In this document: in pieces, positions 47,875 to 57,977 of the stretch
Layout of the letters: each line of letters begins with the position of its first letter
Numbering within the stretch: the first letter of the stretch is position 1
Assembly (NCBI GenBank): GCA_027214125.1
Contig: JAPWHF010000018.1
Coordinates: forward strand, 1 to 61,276
Length of the DNA: 61,276 nt
DNA from: Zoogloeaceae bacterium G21618-S1
GTDB taxonomy: Bacteria; Pseudomonadota; Gammaproteobacteria; Burkholderiales; Rhodocyclaceae
Reading direction: 5' to 3'
The notes under the pieces: generated by a model
Databases searched by the model: none
What the model was told of the DNA's origin: nothing
Seen by the model: only the letters and a program-made list of their open reading frames with translations
Made by a program: the position numbers and the translations under genes

Positions 47875-47890
47875 TGGCACGTGATCTGCT
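47875..47890 (+). promoter_or_regulatory. Sigma-54 promoter of amt
   Basis: TGGCACGTGATCTGCT is an almost perfect -24/-12 element. Transcription should begin near 47902, 23 bases before the amt ATG. Confidence 0.9.
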
Positions 47891-47924
47891 AAATGCTCCC
47901 CTATTGTGCAAAAGGAGTATTTCC

Positions 47925-49127
47925 ATGGAGCAGTTCAAGACATCCAGTGACGTCCTGTTCGTGTTGTTGGGCGCCATCATGGTGCTTGCCATGCACGCGG
48001 GCTTTGCGTTTCTTGAAGTCGGCACGGTACGGCGCAAGAACCAGGTCAACGCGCTGGTCAAGATTCTGGTCGATTTCAGCGTCTCGACCATTGCCTATTT
48101 CTTTGTGGGCTACGCCGTGGCCTATGGCGTCAGCTTCTTCCAGGGCGCCGACGTGCTGGCTGCGCGCAGCGGCTACGATCTGGTGAAGTTCTTCTTTTTG
48201 CTGACCTTCGCCGCCGCCATACCGGCCATCATTTCGGGCGGCATTGCCGAGCGGGCACGCTTTTATCCGCAGCTGGCGGCCACCGCGCTGCTGGTCGGCC
48301 TGGTCTATCCCTTTTTCGAAGGCCTGATCTGGAACAGCAACTTCGGCTTTCAGGCCTGGTTGGCGTCCAGCTTTGGCGCGACTTTCCACGACTTTGCCGG
48401 CAGCGTCGTGGTGCATGCTGTTGGCGGCTGGATCGCGCTGGCGGCGGTGCTGCTGCTCGGCGCGCGTCATGGTCGCTACAATAAATCGGGCGCCATCGCC
48501 GCGCACCCGCCTTCGAGCATTCCCTTTCTGGCGCTGGGCGCTTGGATTCTCACCGTCGGCTGGTTCGGCTTCAACGTGATGAGCGCACAGACGGTGGAGG
48601 GTATCAGCGGGCTGGTGGCGGTCAACTCGCTCATGGCCATGGTCGGTGGCACGCTGGCCGCGCTGGTGATGGGCAAGAACGACCCGGGCTTCGTGCACAA
48701 CGGTCCACTGGCGGGCCTGGTGGCGGTGTGTGCCGGCTCCGACCTGATGCACCCGATTGGTGCGTTGGCGGTCGGTGTGATTGCCGGCGTGCTGTTCGTG
48801 CAGATGTTCACCCTCACCCAGAATCGCTGGAAGATCGACGATGTGCTCGGTGTCTGGCCCCTGCACGGCCTGTGCGGTGCGTGGGGCGGTATCGCCGCCG
48901 GCATCTTCGGCTCGTCGGCGCTGGGCGGCATGGGCGGCGTCAGCTTCATGAGCCAGCTCGTTGGCACGCTGGCCGGCGTGGTCTTCGCCTTCGCCGGTGG
49001 CTATCTGGTGTATGCCACGATCAAGGCCGTCAGCGGCCTGCGTCTGGATGCCGAAGAGGAATACGAAGGCGCCGACCTCACCATCCACAAGATATCGGCC
49101 ACGCCGGATCGGGACGCGAGCTGGTAA
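47925..49127 (+). CDS. amt: Ammonium transporter
   Basis: 400 residues with eleven predicted membrane segments and Amt signatures (GFAFLEVGTVRRKNQVNAL, DFAGSVVVHAVGG, GVWPLHGLCGAWGG). It mediates ammonium uptake under nitrogen limitation. AAAGGAG lies upstream of the ATG. No glnK/glnB gene adjoins it, unlike the usual glnK-amt pair. Confidence 0.94.
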   Translation: MEQFKTSSDVLFVLLGAIMVLAMHAGFAFLEVGTVRRKNQVNALVKILVDFSVSTIAYFFVGYAVAYGVSFFQGADVLAARSGYDLVKFFFLLTFAAAIPAIISGGIAERARFYPQLAATALLVGLVYPFFEGLIWNSNFGFQAWLASSFGATFHDFAGSVVVHAVGGWIALAAVLLLGARHGRYNKSGAIAAHPPSSIPFLALGAWILTVGWFGFNVMSAQTVEGISGLVAVNSLMAMVGGTLAALVMGKNDPGFVHNGPLAGLVAVCAGSDLMHPIGALAVGVIAGVLFVQMFTLTQNRWKIDDVLGVWPLHGLCGAWGGIAAGIFGSSALGGMGGVSFMSQLVGTLAGVVFAFAGGYLVYATIKAVSGLRLDAEEEYEGADLTIHKISATPDRDASW

Positions 49128-49149
49128 GCCGGTCGCGCGGTTGAGCAGG

Positions 49150-49174
49150 AAACGGCCTCATCGAGGCCGTTTTT
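49150..49174 (+). terminator. Rho-independent terminator after amt
   Basis: AACGGCCTC and GAGGCCGTT form a 9-bp stem with a 3-base loop followed by TTT. Confidence 0.88.
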
Positions 49175-49321
49175 CTTTGGTCGCTCATGCGTCACCACAT
49201 GCCGGCGCGCCAATCGGTTGTAATCATCCGAGGCGCTGCGCCGTCTCTTGAGCGTAGCGCGCGTTCACTCGGCGTATTGACCGGCTGGCGTGGCGCGCTG
49301 CCATCGACCGGAGCCCCCCTC

Positions 49322-50089
49322 ATGCAAAGCCAGAAAATCACCTTCCCGGGTGCCTTTGGCACCGAGCTTGCCGCTCGGCTGGATCTGCCCGACGCGCCAC
49401 CGCGTGCTTACGCGCTGTTTGCCCACTGCTTTACGTGCACCAAGGACATCTTCGCCGCCGCGCGCATTGCCGAGGGGCTCACCGCCCAAGGCATTGCCGT
49501 GTTGCGTTTTGACTTCACCGGACTGGGTGCCAGCGATGGCGATTTTGCCAACACCAACTTCTCGTCCAACGTCCAAGACCTGGTCGCCGCGGCCGCCTAC
49601 ATGAAGCAGTCGCTGGCCGAGCCCGCCATCGTGATCGGCCATTCGCTCGGCGGCGCGGCGGTGCTCGCGGCGGCCGCGCAAATTGACGGCGCGCGGGCGA
49701 TTTGCACCATTGGCGCGCCCGCCGATCCCGCCCATGTGGCGCATCACTTTGAAAGCGCACGGGATGAAATCGAGCGCGAAGGCGAGGCGGTCGTGCGGTT
49801 GGTCGGCCGGCCCTTTCGCATTCGCCGGCAGTTTCTCGACGACATCGAGTCGGCCAAACTCGAACGCGCCGTGGCCGGGCTGCGTAAAGCCTTGCTGGTG
49901 TTTCACTCGCCGCAAGACGCCACCGTCAGCATCGACAACGCCGCCCGTATCTACGGCTGGGCCAGGCATCCCAAGAGTTTCGTCAGCCTGGACAGTGCCG
50001 ACCACCTGCTCAGCCAGCGCGCCGACGCCATCTACGTGGCCGAGGTGATCGCGGCCTGGGCGCAGCGGTATCTGGCCAGTGGTGATTAA
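49322..50089 (+). CDS. Alpha/beta hydrolase
   Basis: 255 residues. The nucleophile elbow GHSLGG (106-111) carries Ser108; the acid and base lie near HSPQDATVS and DSADHLLS. Related proteins are often fused to an OsmC domain; here the gene stops after the hydrolase domain. The substrate is unknown. The start ATG 49322 is family-typical; the reading frame upstream has no coding character. Confidence 0.88.
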   Translation: MQSQKITFPGAFGTELAARLDLPDAPPRAYALFAHCFTCTKDIFAAARIAEGLTAQGIAVLRFDFTGLGASDGDFANTNFSSNVQDLVAAAAYMKQSLAEPAIVIGHSLGGAAVLAAAAQIDGARAICTIGAPADPAHVAHHFESARDEIEREGEAVVRLVGRPFRIRRQFLDDIESAKLERAVAGLRKALLVFHSPQDATVSIDNAARIYGWARHPKSFVSLDSADHLLSQRADAIYVAEVIAAWAQRYLASGD

Positions 50090-50097
50090 GCCGTGGG

Positions 50098-50532
50098 CTA
50101 TTCGGCCACTGCCGCTTCATCCCACTTTGCCTGAACGCCCATCCAGTCGAGCACCATCGCGGTGTTGCCGTCGGCGTCCAGATATTGCAGCGGGCCGTGG
50201 TGGATGAACAGGTATTCGCAGGGCTCCGGAAAACAGGTTTTCTCGTGGATGATGCCGTTCGGCTCGTAGCCGTAGTCGCCGGCACTTGCCGTGATGCCGC
50301 CTCGTTCGGCGCCGCCCCGGATCTCGATCTTTCCCTTTAAGACAAAGTACTCGGCCGCGCCGATGTGTTTGTGCGATGGCACGGACGCCCCCGCCACGGT
50401 GCGAAACAGCGCGACCCAGGTGCCGGTGACCGGGCAGGTTCGCAGGAGCTTGAAGTGATAGCCCTCGCGCAGGACCTTCCATGGCAGATCGGTTGGTGCG
50501 ACATGGAAGTCGCCAATCGGTGTCGCGGTCAT
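50098..50532 (-). CDS. Cupin domain protein
   Basis: 144 residues, single cupin. Metal-type motifs are PSHKHIGAAEYFVLKGKIEIRGG and GIIHEKT. It resembles 2,4'-dihydroxyacetophenone dioxygenase-like and ChrR-type cupins, but the substrate is unknown. It is convergent with the hydrolase gene (8 bases apart) and divergent from chrB. Confidence 0.85.
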   Translation of the reverse strand: MTATPIGDFHVAPTDLPWKVLREGYHFKLLRTCPVTGTWVALFRTVAGASVPSHKHIGAAEYFVLKGKIEIRGGAERGGITASAGDYGYEPNGIIHEKTCFPEPCEYLFIHHGPLQYLDADGNTAMVLDWMGVQAKWDEAAVAE

Positions 50533-50664
50533 GGGGGGCTCCTTGTGAATTTTGGGCGGGCGGTGAAGGCGAGGTGCCAGATTGGCGACTGTCCTGAGCC
50601 TCGATCTGTCACTTCAGGGTAGGCCAGTCTGAGCGGTCTGCCGCCAGAGAATAAATATTGAAGT

Positions 50665-50688
50665 AAACGCTACATAGTTGTAGTGTTT
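50665..50688. promoter_or_regulatory. Candidate operator (dyad) before chrB
   Basis: AAACGCTACA and TGTAGTGTTT are complementary except for one base and are separated by TAGT. The dyad lies 5 bases before the chrB ATG, where a bound repressor would block transcription or translation. ChrB itself, a chromate-sensing regulator in Ochrobactrum, is a possible ligand. Confidence 0.55.
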
Positions 50689-50693
50689 GTTTC

Positions 50694-51635
50694 ATGAACC
50701 AATGGCTCGTACTCATCCTCAGTCTGCCCACCGAAAACGCCACCGTCCGGATGCGCGCTTGGCGTGGCTTGAAACAGTCTGGCGCGGCGGTGTTACGCGA
50801 TGGCGTCTACCTCATGCCCAACCGCGATGCCTGTGCTGCCACGCTCGACGCCATCGCCACCGAGGTGCGAGAGGGCGGCGGAGTGGCCTACGTGTTGCGA
50901 GTGGAAGAGGTGGCGGGTGCCGAGTTTGCCCACCTGTTTGATCGGCGAGACGATTACGCCGCCTTGCTGGGAGAGGTGGCGGCGGTGCGCGAGGGTTTGT
51001 CGGCCGACACGGTGGCGGCGGCGATCAAGCAGGTGCGCAAGCTGCGCAAGGCGTTTGTTGCGCTTGCGGCGATCGACTTCTTTGCTGGCGAAGCGCAGCG
51101 GCAAGTGGACGCCGCCTTGCAATCGCTTGAGCTGGACATCGCGCGTGTGCTGTCGCCCGACGAGCCTCGCGCCATCACCGGTCAGATCGAGTCGATGGAC
51201 ATCGCCGATTTTCAGGGCCGGCGCTGGGCGACGCGTCGACGGCCGTGGGTCGACCGCCTCGCCTGTGCGTGGTTGATCCGCCGTTTTATCGACCCGTCGG
51301 CCACGATGCTGTGGCTTGCCGCGCCTGGCGACTGCCCGGACGATGCGCTCGGCTTCGACTTTGACGGTGCGCGTTTCAGTCACTTGGGGGGGCTGGTGAG
51401 CTTCGAGGTGATGATCGCCAGCTTCGGCCTTGCGCAGCCCGCGCTGGCGCGACTCGCGCTGCTGGTGCACTACCTCGACGTGGGCGGTGTGCAGCCGCCC
51501 GAGGCGGTTGGGGTGGAGAGTGTGCTGGCTGGCCTGCGCGATGCCGTTGCCGATGACGATGCCTTGCTCACCGCAGCCAGTGGCGTGTTCGATGCGCTGT
51601 TGACCCGTTTCGATACCGGCGCGTCCGTCGCATGA
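50694..51635 (+). CDS. chrB: Chromate resistance regulator/protein ChrB
   Basis: 313 residues. The N-terminal ChrB-type region (about 1-150, starting MNQWLVLILSLPTENATVRMRAWRGLK) is followed by the chromate-resistance exported-protein-like domain (about 180-310, WATRRRPWVDRLACAWLIRRFIDP). In Ochrobactrum tritici ChrB senses chromate and controls chrA. The ATG overlaps no upstream gene; chrA starts in the ATGA of its stop. Confidence 0.92.
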   Translation: MNQWLVLILSLPTENATVRMRAWRGLKQSGAAVLRDGVYLMPNRDACAATLDAIATEVREGGGVAYVLRVEEVAGAEFAHLFDRRDDYAALLGEVAAVREGLSADTVAAAIKQVRKLRKAFVALAAIDFFAGEAQRQVDAALQSLELDIARVLSPDEPRAITGQIESMDIADFQGRRWATRRRPWVDRLACAWLIRRFIDPSATMLWLAAPGDCPDDALGFDFDGARFSHLGGLVSFEVMIASFGLAQPALARLALLVHYLDVGGVQPPEAVGVESVLAGLRDAVADDDALLTAASGVFDALLTRFDTGASVA

Positions 51636-52990
51636 GCCAAACCACGCCCCCAATCGCGATGAATACCATCGACGCCCCCGCCGCGGTGCGCTTTCGCGAC
51701 GCTGTGCTGTTCTGGCTCAAGCTTGGCTTTATCAGCTTTGGCGGGCCGGCGGGGCAGATTTCGATCATGCATCAGGAGTTGGTCGAGCGCCGCCGCTGGC
51801 TGTCGGAGCGGCGCTTTTTACACGCGCTGAACTACTGCATGGTGTTGCCCGGCCCCGAGGCGCAGCAGCTCGCCACCTACATTGGCTGGCTCATGCACCG
51901 CACCTGGGGCGGCGTAGTGGCCGGTGCGCTGTTCGTGCTGCCCTCGCTGCTGATTCTTATCGGGCTGTCGTGGGTGTACATCGCTTTTGGTGACGTACCG
52001 CTGGTGGCCGGGTTGTTTTATGGCATCAAGCCGGCGGTGACGGCCATCGTGTTGCAGGCGGCGCATCGTATCGGCTCGCGGGCGCTCAAGAACAATGTGC
52101 TGTGGGCGATTGCCGGTGCGTCCTTTGCGGCTATCTTTGAACTCAACGTGCCGTTTCCGGCCATTGTGCTGGGCGCGGCGGTGGTCGGCTACATCGGCGG
52201 CCGTGTCGCGCCGCACGTCTTTGCCGCAGGCGGTGGGCACGGCAAGGCGAGTGCCGATTTTGGCCGAGCCATCATCGACGACGACACGCCGTCGCCGGCG
52301 CACGCCCGCTTCAGTTGGTCGCGTCTGGCGGGTGTCTTGGCGACCGGTGCGGTGCTGTGGCTGGTGCCCATGGGCCTGCTGACTGCCGTCCTGGGGTGGG
52401 GCCACACGCTTACCCAGATGGCCTGGTTCTTCACCAAGGCCGCGCTGCTTACCTTTGGCGGCGCCTATGCCGTGTTGCCCTATGTGTATCAGGGCGCGGT
52501 CGGCCACTATGGTTGGCTCACCCCCACCCAGATGATCGACGGCCTCGCGCTGGGTGAAACCACGCCCGGCCCGCTGATCATGGTGGTGGCCTTCGCCGGC
52601 TTTGTCGGCGGCTACGTTAAAGCCGTGTTCGGGCCCGACTCGCTCTTTCTGGCTGGCGCGGTCGCTGCATGCCTGGTGACCTGGTTCACTTTCTTGCCAT
52701 CCTTCCTGTTCATCCTCGCCGGTGGGCCGCTGGTGGAATCTACCCATGGCGAGATTCGCCTTACCGCGCCGCTCACCGCCATTACCGCGGCCGTCGTCGG
52801 GGTGGTGCTGAATCTGGCCCTGTTTTTCGGCTACCACGTGCTGTGGCCCGAGGGGCTGGCGGGTGGTTTCGATGCCGTCGCCGCGCTCATCGCGCTTGGC
52901 GCGGCGACGGCCTTGCTGCGCTTCAAGCGCGGCGTGATCGAAGTGATCGCCGCTTGCGCCGTGATCGGCCTGGTCTTGTCATTGTTTTGA
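51632..52990 (+). CDS. chrA: Chromate efflux transporter ChrA
   Basis: 452 residues, two tandem CHR domains (about 20-190 and 240-450) with ten or so membrane segments. Signatures are FWLKLGFISFGGPAGQISIMHQELV, LPGPEAQQLATYIG, LLTFGGAYAVLPYV and GLALGETTPGPLI. It expels chromate driven by proton-motive force. It overlaps chrB by 4 bases. Confidence 0.95.
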   Translation: MSQTTPPIAMNTIDAPAAVRFRDAVLFWLKLGFISFGGPAGQISIMHQELVERRRWLSERRFLHALNYCMVLPGPEAQQLATYIGWLMHRTWGGVVAGALFVLPSLLILIGLSWVYIAFGDVPLVAGLFYGIKPAVTAIVLQAAHRIGSRALKNNVLWAIAGASFAAIFELNVPFPAIVLGAAVVGYIGGRVAPHVFAAGGGHGKASADFGRAIIDDDTPSPAHARFSWSRLAGVLATGAVLWLVPMGLLTAVLGWGHTLTQMAWFFTKAALLTFGGAYAVLPYVYQGAVGHYGWLTPTQMIDGLALGETTPGPLIMVVAFAGFVGGYVKAVFGPDSLFLAGAVAACLVTWFTFLPSFLFILAGGPLVESTHGEIRLTAPLTAITAAVVGVVLNLALFFGYHVLWPEGLAGGFDAVAALIALGAATALLRFKRGVIEVIAACAVIGLVLSLF

Positions 52991-53003
52991 AAGGCGTCGC
53001 TCC

Positions 53004-53330
53004 ATGAGCCACATCACCCCGGCAGAACTGGCCCTCTGGCAGCGCGGCGGCCTTGCGCACACGCTCATTGATGTGCGTCGAGCTGCGGCACGGCAAGGCG
53101 ATGGCGGCCAGATTGCGGGTGGCCAATGGCATGACCCGGCCCGTTGGCTGGACTGGAAAGACAGCATCCCCATCGACGGCTTGGTCGTGCTGTATTGCGT
53201 TCACGGGCGCGAAGTCAGTCAGGGCTTGGTCGCGGCATTGCGCGTGATGGGTGTGGATGCGCGCTATTTGGCGGGTGGGATCGAGGCGTGGAAAGTGGCG
53301 GGGGAGGCGGTGCAGGCGCTTGGTGCGTGA
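53004..53330 (+). CDS. Rhodanese-like protein of the chromate operon
   Basis: 108 residues, single rhodanese domain. The active loop is CVHGREVS with Cys65. Rhodanese-type genes in chr operons have been named chrE; sulfur or chromate-stress roles have been proposed but not settled. It lies 13 bases after chrA, ends the operon and is convergent with the kinase gene. Confidence 0.9.
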   Translation: MSHITPAELALWQRGGLAHTLIDVRRAAARQGDGGQIAGGQWHDPARWLDWKDSIPIDGLVVLYCVHGREVSQGLVAALRVMGVDARYLAGGIEAWKVAGEAVQALGA

Positions 53331-53352
53331 GGTGTTGAGTGCGTCCTGCGCG

Positions 53353-54318
53353 CTAGCTTGGCGTCTGCGACGGTGTTGACGCCTTGGCCTTGCCGAAGCG
53401 GGCGGTCATCCAGAACAGGCTCCCCTTGCCGGGGTTGCTGCTCGCGCCCACGGCGCCGCCCATCAGCTCGGCCAGGTGCCGACAGATGGCCAGTCCCAGG
53501 CCGGTGCCGCCGTAGCGGCGTGTGGTGGAGCTGTCTGCCTGTTCGAAGTTCCGGAACAGTCGGCTCATTTGCTCGGTGGTGATGCCGATGCCGGTGTCTT
53601 GTACTTCGAAGCGCAGCAATACGTCGTTTGAGTGCTCTTCGAGGAGCAGGCAACGCAGGATGATTTCTCCGCGCTGGGTGAATTTGATGGCGTTGCTCAG
53701 ATAATTGAGCAACACCTGGGTGAGGCGGGTGACATCGCCGTTGAGCATGTGCGGAACCTTGTCAGCGCTGCTCGTAAAGCGTAGTTGTTTGCCATCGATC
53801 TGGTCAATGACCAGGTGTTCGACCGAGCGCAACACATCGCCAAGGGAAAAGTCGTGCAAGTCGAGGTGAAACTTTCCCGCCTCGATTTTCGACAGATCGA
53901 GCACATCGCTGATGATGGCCAGGAGGTGGGTTGCGGCCTTGTTGATGGTATCGAGACGCGCCAGTTGCTTGGGCGTCGGGTTGTCGTGCTTGAGCAGATG
54001 GGTCATGCCAAGAATGGCATTCATCGGGGTACGAATTTCGTGGCTCATATTGGCCAGAAATGCACTTTTTGCGTGGCTGGCCTGTTGTGCTTGCTCAAGG
54101 GCCTCTGCCAGTTCGCTGTTGCGCAGGGCCACCAGATCTTCCAGGTGGAGCCGGTAGCGTTCAAGCTCTTCGTGCTGCATTTCCAGTTCGACCTGGTGCA
54201 CTTGAAGCTCATGCAGCATGCGTTGGGCGTCGGCTTCGGTGGCGGGGTGGTTCGGCTGTTGTTGCGCCAGGCGTCGCTCCGCCCGATGGCGCAGGTCGTC
54301 CTGGTCTGTATCGCTCAT
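53353..54318 (-). CDS. Soluble histidine kinase without receiver domain
   Basis: 321 residues. An N-terminal coiled coil (about 15-85, [20 protein letters not shown]) leads to the HisKA site [10 protein letters not shown] with His93, then HATPase_c (N box [12 protein letters not shown] boxes DTGIGI and GGTGLGLAI). No membrane segment, sensor or receiver domain is present. The ATG overlaps the CheB-CheR fusion stop by 4 bases, so it probably acts with that protein, taking its signal from its PAS domain. Confidence 0.9.
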   Translation of the reverse strand: MSDTDQDDLRHRAERRLAQQQPNHPATEADAQRMLHELQVHQVELEMQHEELERYRLHLEDLVALRNSELAEALEQAQQASHAKSAFLANMSHEIRTPMNAILGMTHLLKHDNPTPKQLARLDTINKAATHLLAIISDVLDLSKIEAGKFHLDLHDFSLGDVLRSVEHLVIDQIDGKQLRFTSSADKVPHMLNGDVTRLTQVLLNYLSNAIKFTQRGEIILRCLLLEEHSNDVLLRFEVQDTGIGITTEQMSRLFRNFEQADSSTTRRYGGTGLGLAICRHLAELMGGAVGASSNPGKGSLFWMTARFGKAKASTPSQTPS

Positions 54319-56891
54319 TTTGCGTCTCCGGCGGTGCTGCTCGGGGAGCTGTGTTGAGTGCGCAATTTGGCCTCCAGTGACTTGATCGCGGTGATGTCCA
54401 TGAGGGTGATGACCACCCCGTCAATCATGTTGGCCTGGGTGCGGTAGGGCATGATGCGAACCCGATACCAGCGGCCGTCGTGCGTTGTCACCTCCCGTTC
54501 GGAGAACTTCAGGCTGCGCAGCACTTCCGCCGCATCGGCCAGCAGGCCGGCGTCATCAAGGTCGCAGCTCACGTCCGACAGCGGCCGGCCAATGTCGCTC
54601 GGAATCAGCTTGAAGATGTGCGTGGCATGCGTGGTGAAGCGGCGCAGCTTCATGTGGCTGTCGAGGAAGATGGTCGCGAGTTCAGTGGCGTTGAGCAGGT
54701 TGGTCATGTCGTTGCGTTCCCAGGTCAGGTCGTCCACCTTGGCCTGCAGCTCGGCATTGACGGTCTGCAACTCTTCATTGAGCGACTGCATCTCCTCCTT
54801 GGAGGTGGTCAGCTCTTCATTGGTCGACTGCAATTCCTCGTTGGTCGATTGCAGTTCTTCGTTGGCTGATTTTTGGGCCTCGACCGAGGCCTGCATGTCT
54901 TCATGGGCGACGCGCAGGGTCTCGCGTGCCTGTGTCAGCTCCGCCATCAGCGCATCCTGAGAGCCCGTCGCCGGGGGCGTGCGTGTTTTTCGGCCGCCGG
55001 GTGCCCGGATTACATCCTTGAATACGATCAGCACGCGTCCGCGCAGCAGTTCGGGTGCGTCGAGGCCCTTGACGGTGATGTCGACCGCTTGGCGGGCGCT
55101 GCCGCTGCCGATCTGGATCCCGTTCAGCACAATGGGCTCAGTCTGCCGCAGCGCCTTGTGAATGACGCCGGGTAAGGCCTCGCGCAGGCCGTCGCGCGCC
55201 ATGGCGTGGATGTTGATGTTGACCCGGCCCGCCGCCGGCTCCAGGTATTTGCCGGTGCGTCCGCTGATGTAGATGATGTCGCCGTCCGCGCTTACCAGCA
55301 CGGCGGCCGGGGCGTAGGTTTGCTGAATCAGCTGGTCAACCTGGTGTTCGAGATTGTGGCTCGGGGGCACAGTGGTGGCCTCGTCGGGGTGTCGGGTGCC
55401 TGTCGGAGCGCTCGCGGGAAACGCCATCTCGGCGAATGGCCGGCTTTTTTCAAGGCGGTCGAAGACGCGTGCGTTGCCGTGCTGTGGCGCAAACAGATGG
55501 CTGGCGGTGCCGACCGTTTCGGCGCTGCCCAGTAGCAGCACGCCGCCGGGGTTGAGCGCGTAGTGAAAGAGTTGCAGGACCCGGCTTTGTAGTTCGGGCC
55601 GCAGATAAATCAGAAGGTTCCGGCACGTGAGCAGATCGAGCCGGGTAAAGGGCGGATCTGCGATAAGGTTTTGCGGCGCAAAGATCACCATGTCGCGGAT
55701 CTCTTTGGCGATACGGAACCCCCCATCTTCGGCCACAAAATACCGGGCCAGACGCGTCGGAGATACATCGGCCGCGATGTTTTTGGGATAGATGCCCCGG
55801 CGCGCCCGGCTGATGGCGTCGGCGTCGAGGTCGGTGGCGTAAATCTGCAAGCTGAAGCGTCCGTCGGGCTGGGCCGCCTCAAGTGCCTCGCGAAACACGA
55901 TCGCCAGCGAATAGGCTTCCTCGCCGCTCGAACAGGCGACCGTCCAGGCGCGCATCGCCCTGCCGGCCGGGTATCGCGCCAACAGGGCGGGAATCACATG
56001 GGTGCGCAGGAGCTCCCACACCGGCGGGTCGCGAAAGAAATTGGTCACCCCGATCAGCAGTTCCTTGAACAGCAGATCGAGCTCCTGCGGATTATCGCGC
56101 AGGTAACTCACATATTCTGCAATGCCTTTTTTCTGATGCAGCGCACAGCGGCGCTCGATGCGCCGATACAGTGTGTTGCTCTTGTACAGCGAAAAATCGG
56201 TGCCGCAGCGGTCGCGTAGCAAAATCACCACCTTGTCGAGCGCGCTGAGCGTATTTGGCGGCGGGGTCGCGTCCCCCGGGCTGGCGTAGGCGTCGTGACC
56301 GACGTAGGCGGCGATGCGCTGTGGCAGTTGCGACGGTGGCGCAACGATGTCGGCCAGGCCCGCGTCGATTGCGCTGCTCGGCATGCTGGCTGCTTTCGCC
56401 GTATCCGGCGTTTGCGCCAGCGTCAGCCCGGACTTCTCTTTGATGGCGCGCAATCCGAGTACCCCGTCGGAGCCCATCCCCGACAAGATCACGCCAATGG
56501 CCTTGTCGCCCCGGTCCTCGGCCAGTGAGCGCAGAAAAAAATCGACCGGCAGGCGCAGCCCGCGCGGCGCCGACGGCTCCAGCAGATAGAGCCAGCCGTG
56601 GAGCAGGGACAGATCCCGGTTGGGCGGGATGACGTAAACCCGGTTCGGCACGACCTGCATGTGATCGACCGCTTCGACCACGGTCATCTCCGTGACCCGC
56701 TGCAGCAGCTCTGGCAGCGCACTGGTATGCACGGGATCGAGATGCTGAATAATCACAAAGGCCATGCCGCAGCGGGCTGGCACACTCGCCAGAAAGCTCT
56801 CCAATGCTTCGAGACCACCTGCCGAGCACCCGATGCCCACAATGGGGAAGTCGGGCGAGGCAGGCGGCGCGGAGGTCGGTGAAGTCGTCAT
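54315..56891 (-). CDS. CheB-CheR fusion with PAS domain
   Basis: 858 residues. CheB methylesterase (about 15-195, [10 protein letters not shown] with Ser23, IIQHLDP with His50, SGMGSDG); CheR methyltransferase (about 215-480, [13 protein letters not shown]); a PAS region (about 510-620); a long coiled coil with ELQSTNEE-type repeats (about 660-725); a C-terminal PAS domain (about 735-840). There is no CheB receiver domain. Such fusions are thought to sense signals and to work with adjacent kinases. It is followed by the kinase gene with a 4-base overlap. Confidence 0.93.
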   Translation of the reverse strand: MTTSPTSAPPASPDFPIVGIGCSAGGLEALESFLASVPARCGMAFVIIQHLDPVHTSALPELLQRVTEMTVVEAVDHMQVVPNRVYVIPPNRDLSLLHGWLYLLEPSAPRGLRLPVDFFLRSLAEDRGDKAIGVILSGMGSDGVLGLRAIKEKSGLTLAQTPDTAKAASMPSSAIDAGLADIVAPPSQLPQRIAAYVGHDAYASPGDATPPPNTLSALDKVVILLRDRCGTDFSLYKSNTLYRRIERRCALHQKKGIAEYVSYLRDNPQELDLLFKELLIGVTNFFRDPPVWELLRTHVIPALLARYPAGRAMRAWTVACSSGEEAYSLAIVFREALEAAQPDGRFSLQIYATDLDADAISRARRGIYPKNIAADVSPTRLARYFVAEDGGFRIAKEIRDMVIFAPQNLIADPPFTRLDLLTCRNLLIYLRPELQSRVLQLFHYALNPGGVLLLGSAETVGTASHLFAPQHGNARVFDRLEKSRPFAEMAFPASAPTGTRHPDEATTVPPSHNLEHQVDQLIQQTYAPAAVLVSADGDIIYISGRTGKYLEPAAGRVNINIHAMARDGLREALPGVIHKALRQTEPIVLNGIQIGSGSARQAVDITVKGLDAPELLRGRVLIVFKDVIRAPGGRKTRTPPATGSQDALMAELTQARETLRVAHEDMQASVEAQKSANEELQSTNEELQSTNEELTTSKEEMQSLNEELQTVNAELQAKVDDLTWERNDMTNLLNATELATIFLDSHMKLRRFTTHATHIFKLIPSDIGRPLSDVSCDLDDAGLLADAAEVLRSLKFSEREVTTHDGRWYRVRIMPYRTQANMIDGVVITLMDITAIKSLEAKLRTQHSSPSSTAGDAK

Positions 56892-57117
56892 CTAGGTTCC
56901 GTCGGGTTGCAACTGATGTGGCCGGTAGCTGGTGGCGTGCGTCCAAGGGGGGCCGGCGCGCATGTGTGCGGGATCGCACAATGGAAAAACTGCGGAGGTC
57001 AGCCCCAGCCTACTCGCAAAGAGGTGTTTTGAGGGGGGTGGGGGGGGGCCTAAAGCATGTTTTTTGGAGGCTGCCAGCCGTCGACCTGACAACCATGGTG
57101 CGAGCCTCTACCGCCGC

Positions 57118-57624
57118 TCAGCGCGGCGTGTTGTTCTTGACGTGTTTGGCAACACGCATTGGCGCCCAAAGCCGATACCGCTGAAATTCTGCGCCGGCAA
57201 TGTGTACCACGCCGTCCGCCTCAAACCCCAAACGGCGCAAACCGTTTGCACGGCGTCTGCTCGGCGGAAGAAGCGCCGTGATGGACGCAAGGCCCATGTC
57301 CTCGAACGCCATCTTGATGAACACCTGATAGATGGCCCGCCCGTGCCCCCAATGCCGCGGAGACAGCACCAACGCGAAATCCGCATCGCCGCGCTCGTCC
57401 TGGAACCCGCCCCATCCCGCGAACTCGCCGTCGATCTGCAGACCCCACGGTCCATAGCCGTTGAGCACCCACTGGCGTTCTTTGCCCTCGACCCACAGTC
57501 GACATGCGACTTCATCGAACACCGCACCCGCGAGCGGCATGTGACGCAGGACGTCGGGGTCGTTGTGCAACGCTACGATGTCGGAAAGCCTGACGTCGCT
57601 CAGGCGGATCAATATCAGATTCAT
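57118..57624 (-). CDS. GNAT family N-acetyltransferase
   Basis: 168 residues, RimJ/RimL-like GNAT. The fold is suggested by MNLILIRLSDVRLSD, GDADFALVLSPRHWGHG (acetyl-CoA loop) and NGLRRLGFEADGV. The substrate is unknown. About 225 bases separate it from the CheB-CheR gene; these hold a G-rich run and no gene. Confidence 0.75.
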   Translation of the reverse strand: MNLILIRLSDVRLSDIVALHNDPDVLRHMPLAGAVFDEVACRLWVEGKERQWVLNGYGPWGLQIDGEFAGWGGFQDERGDADFALVLSPRHWGHGRAIYQVFIKMAFEDMGLASITALLPPSRRRANGLRRLGFEADGVVHIAGAEFQRYRLWAPMRVAKHVKNNTPR

Positions 57625-57977
57625 TGGGCTGGGGTACTTCGGATTGCCGAAAAAGGGGAGGGCCTGGATAGTCTGCCAAATGTCTAATTAAATACTTGGT
57701 ACGGTCGCTCATCGAGTAAGGCAAGGCGCACTACCCCTTGCGTGGGTTGGCCGCCAGACGCCCACCCGCGTGTCGACCTGCCTCAACCGGGTTGCTGGCG
57801 TGGTACGCACCGCAGCGTATCCGTTCAAGCAACCATACTCGCTTCCGTCCGCTCAATGCCACCGTCCTGCGCGCCGTCGGCATGGATCAAATCATCTTTG
57901 AGCCGGCGGCAAGCGTCCCGAAATCCCTGCGGCGAAATCCGGGCGTTTGCGACTACAGAACCGGGTCGTCGATGTCG
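57625..57977. other. Gene-free stretch of about 350 bases
   Basis: Nothing coding was recognised on either strand. Short open frames have no start signal or recognisable motif. It may be the remains of the decayed gene that follows or plain intergenic DNA. Confidence 0.5.
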
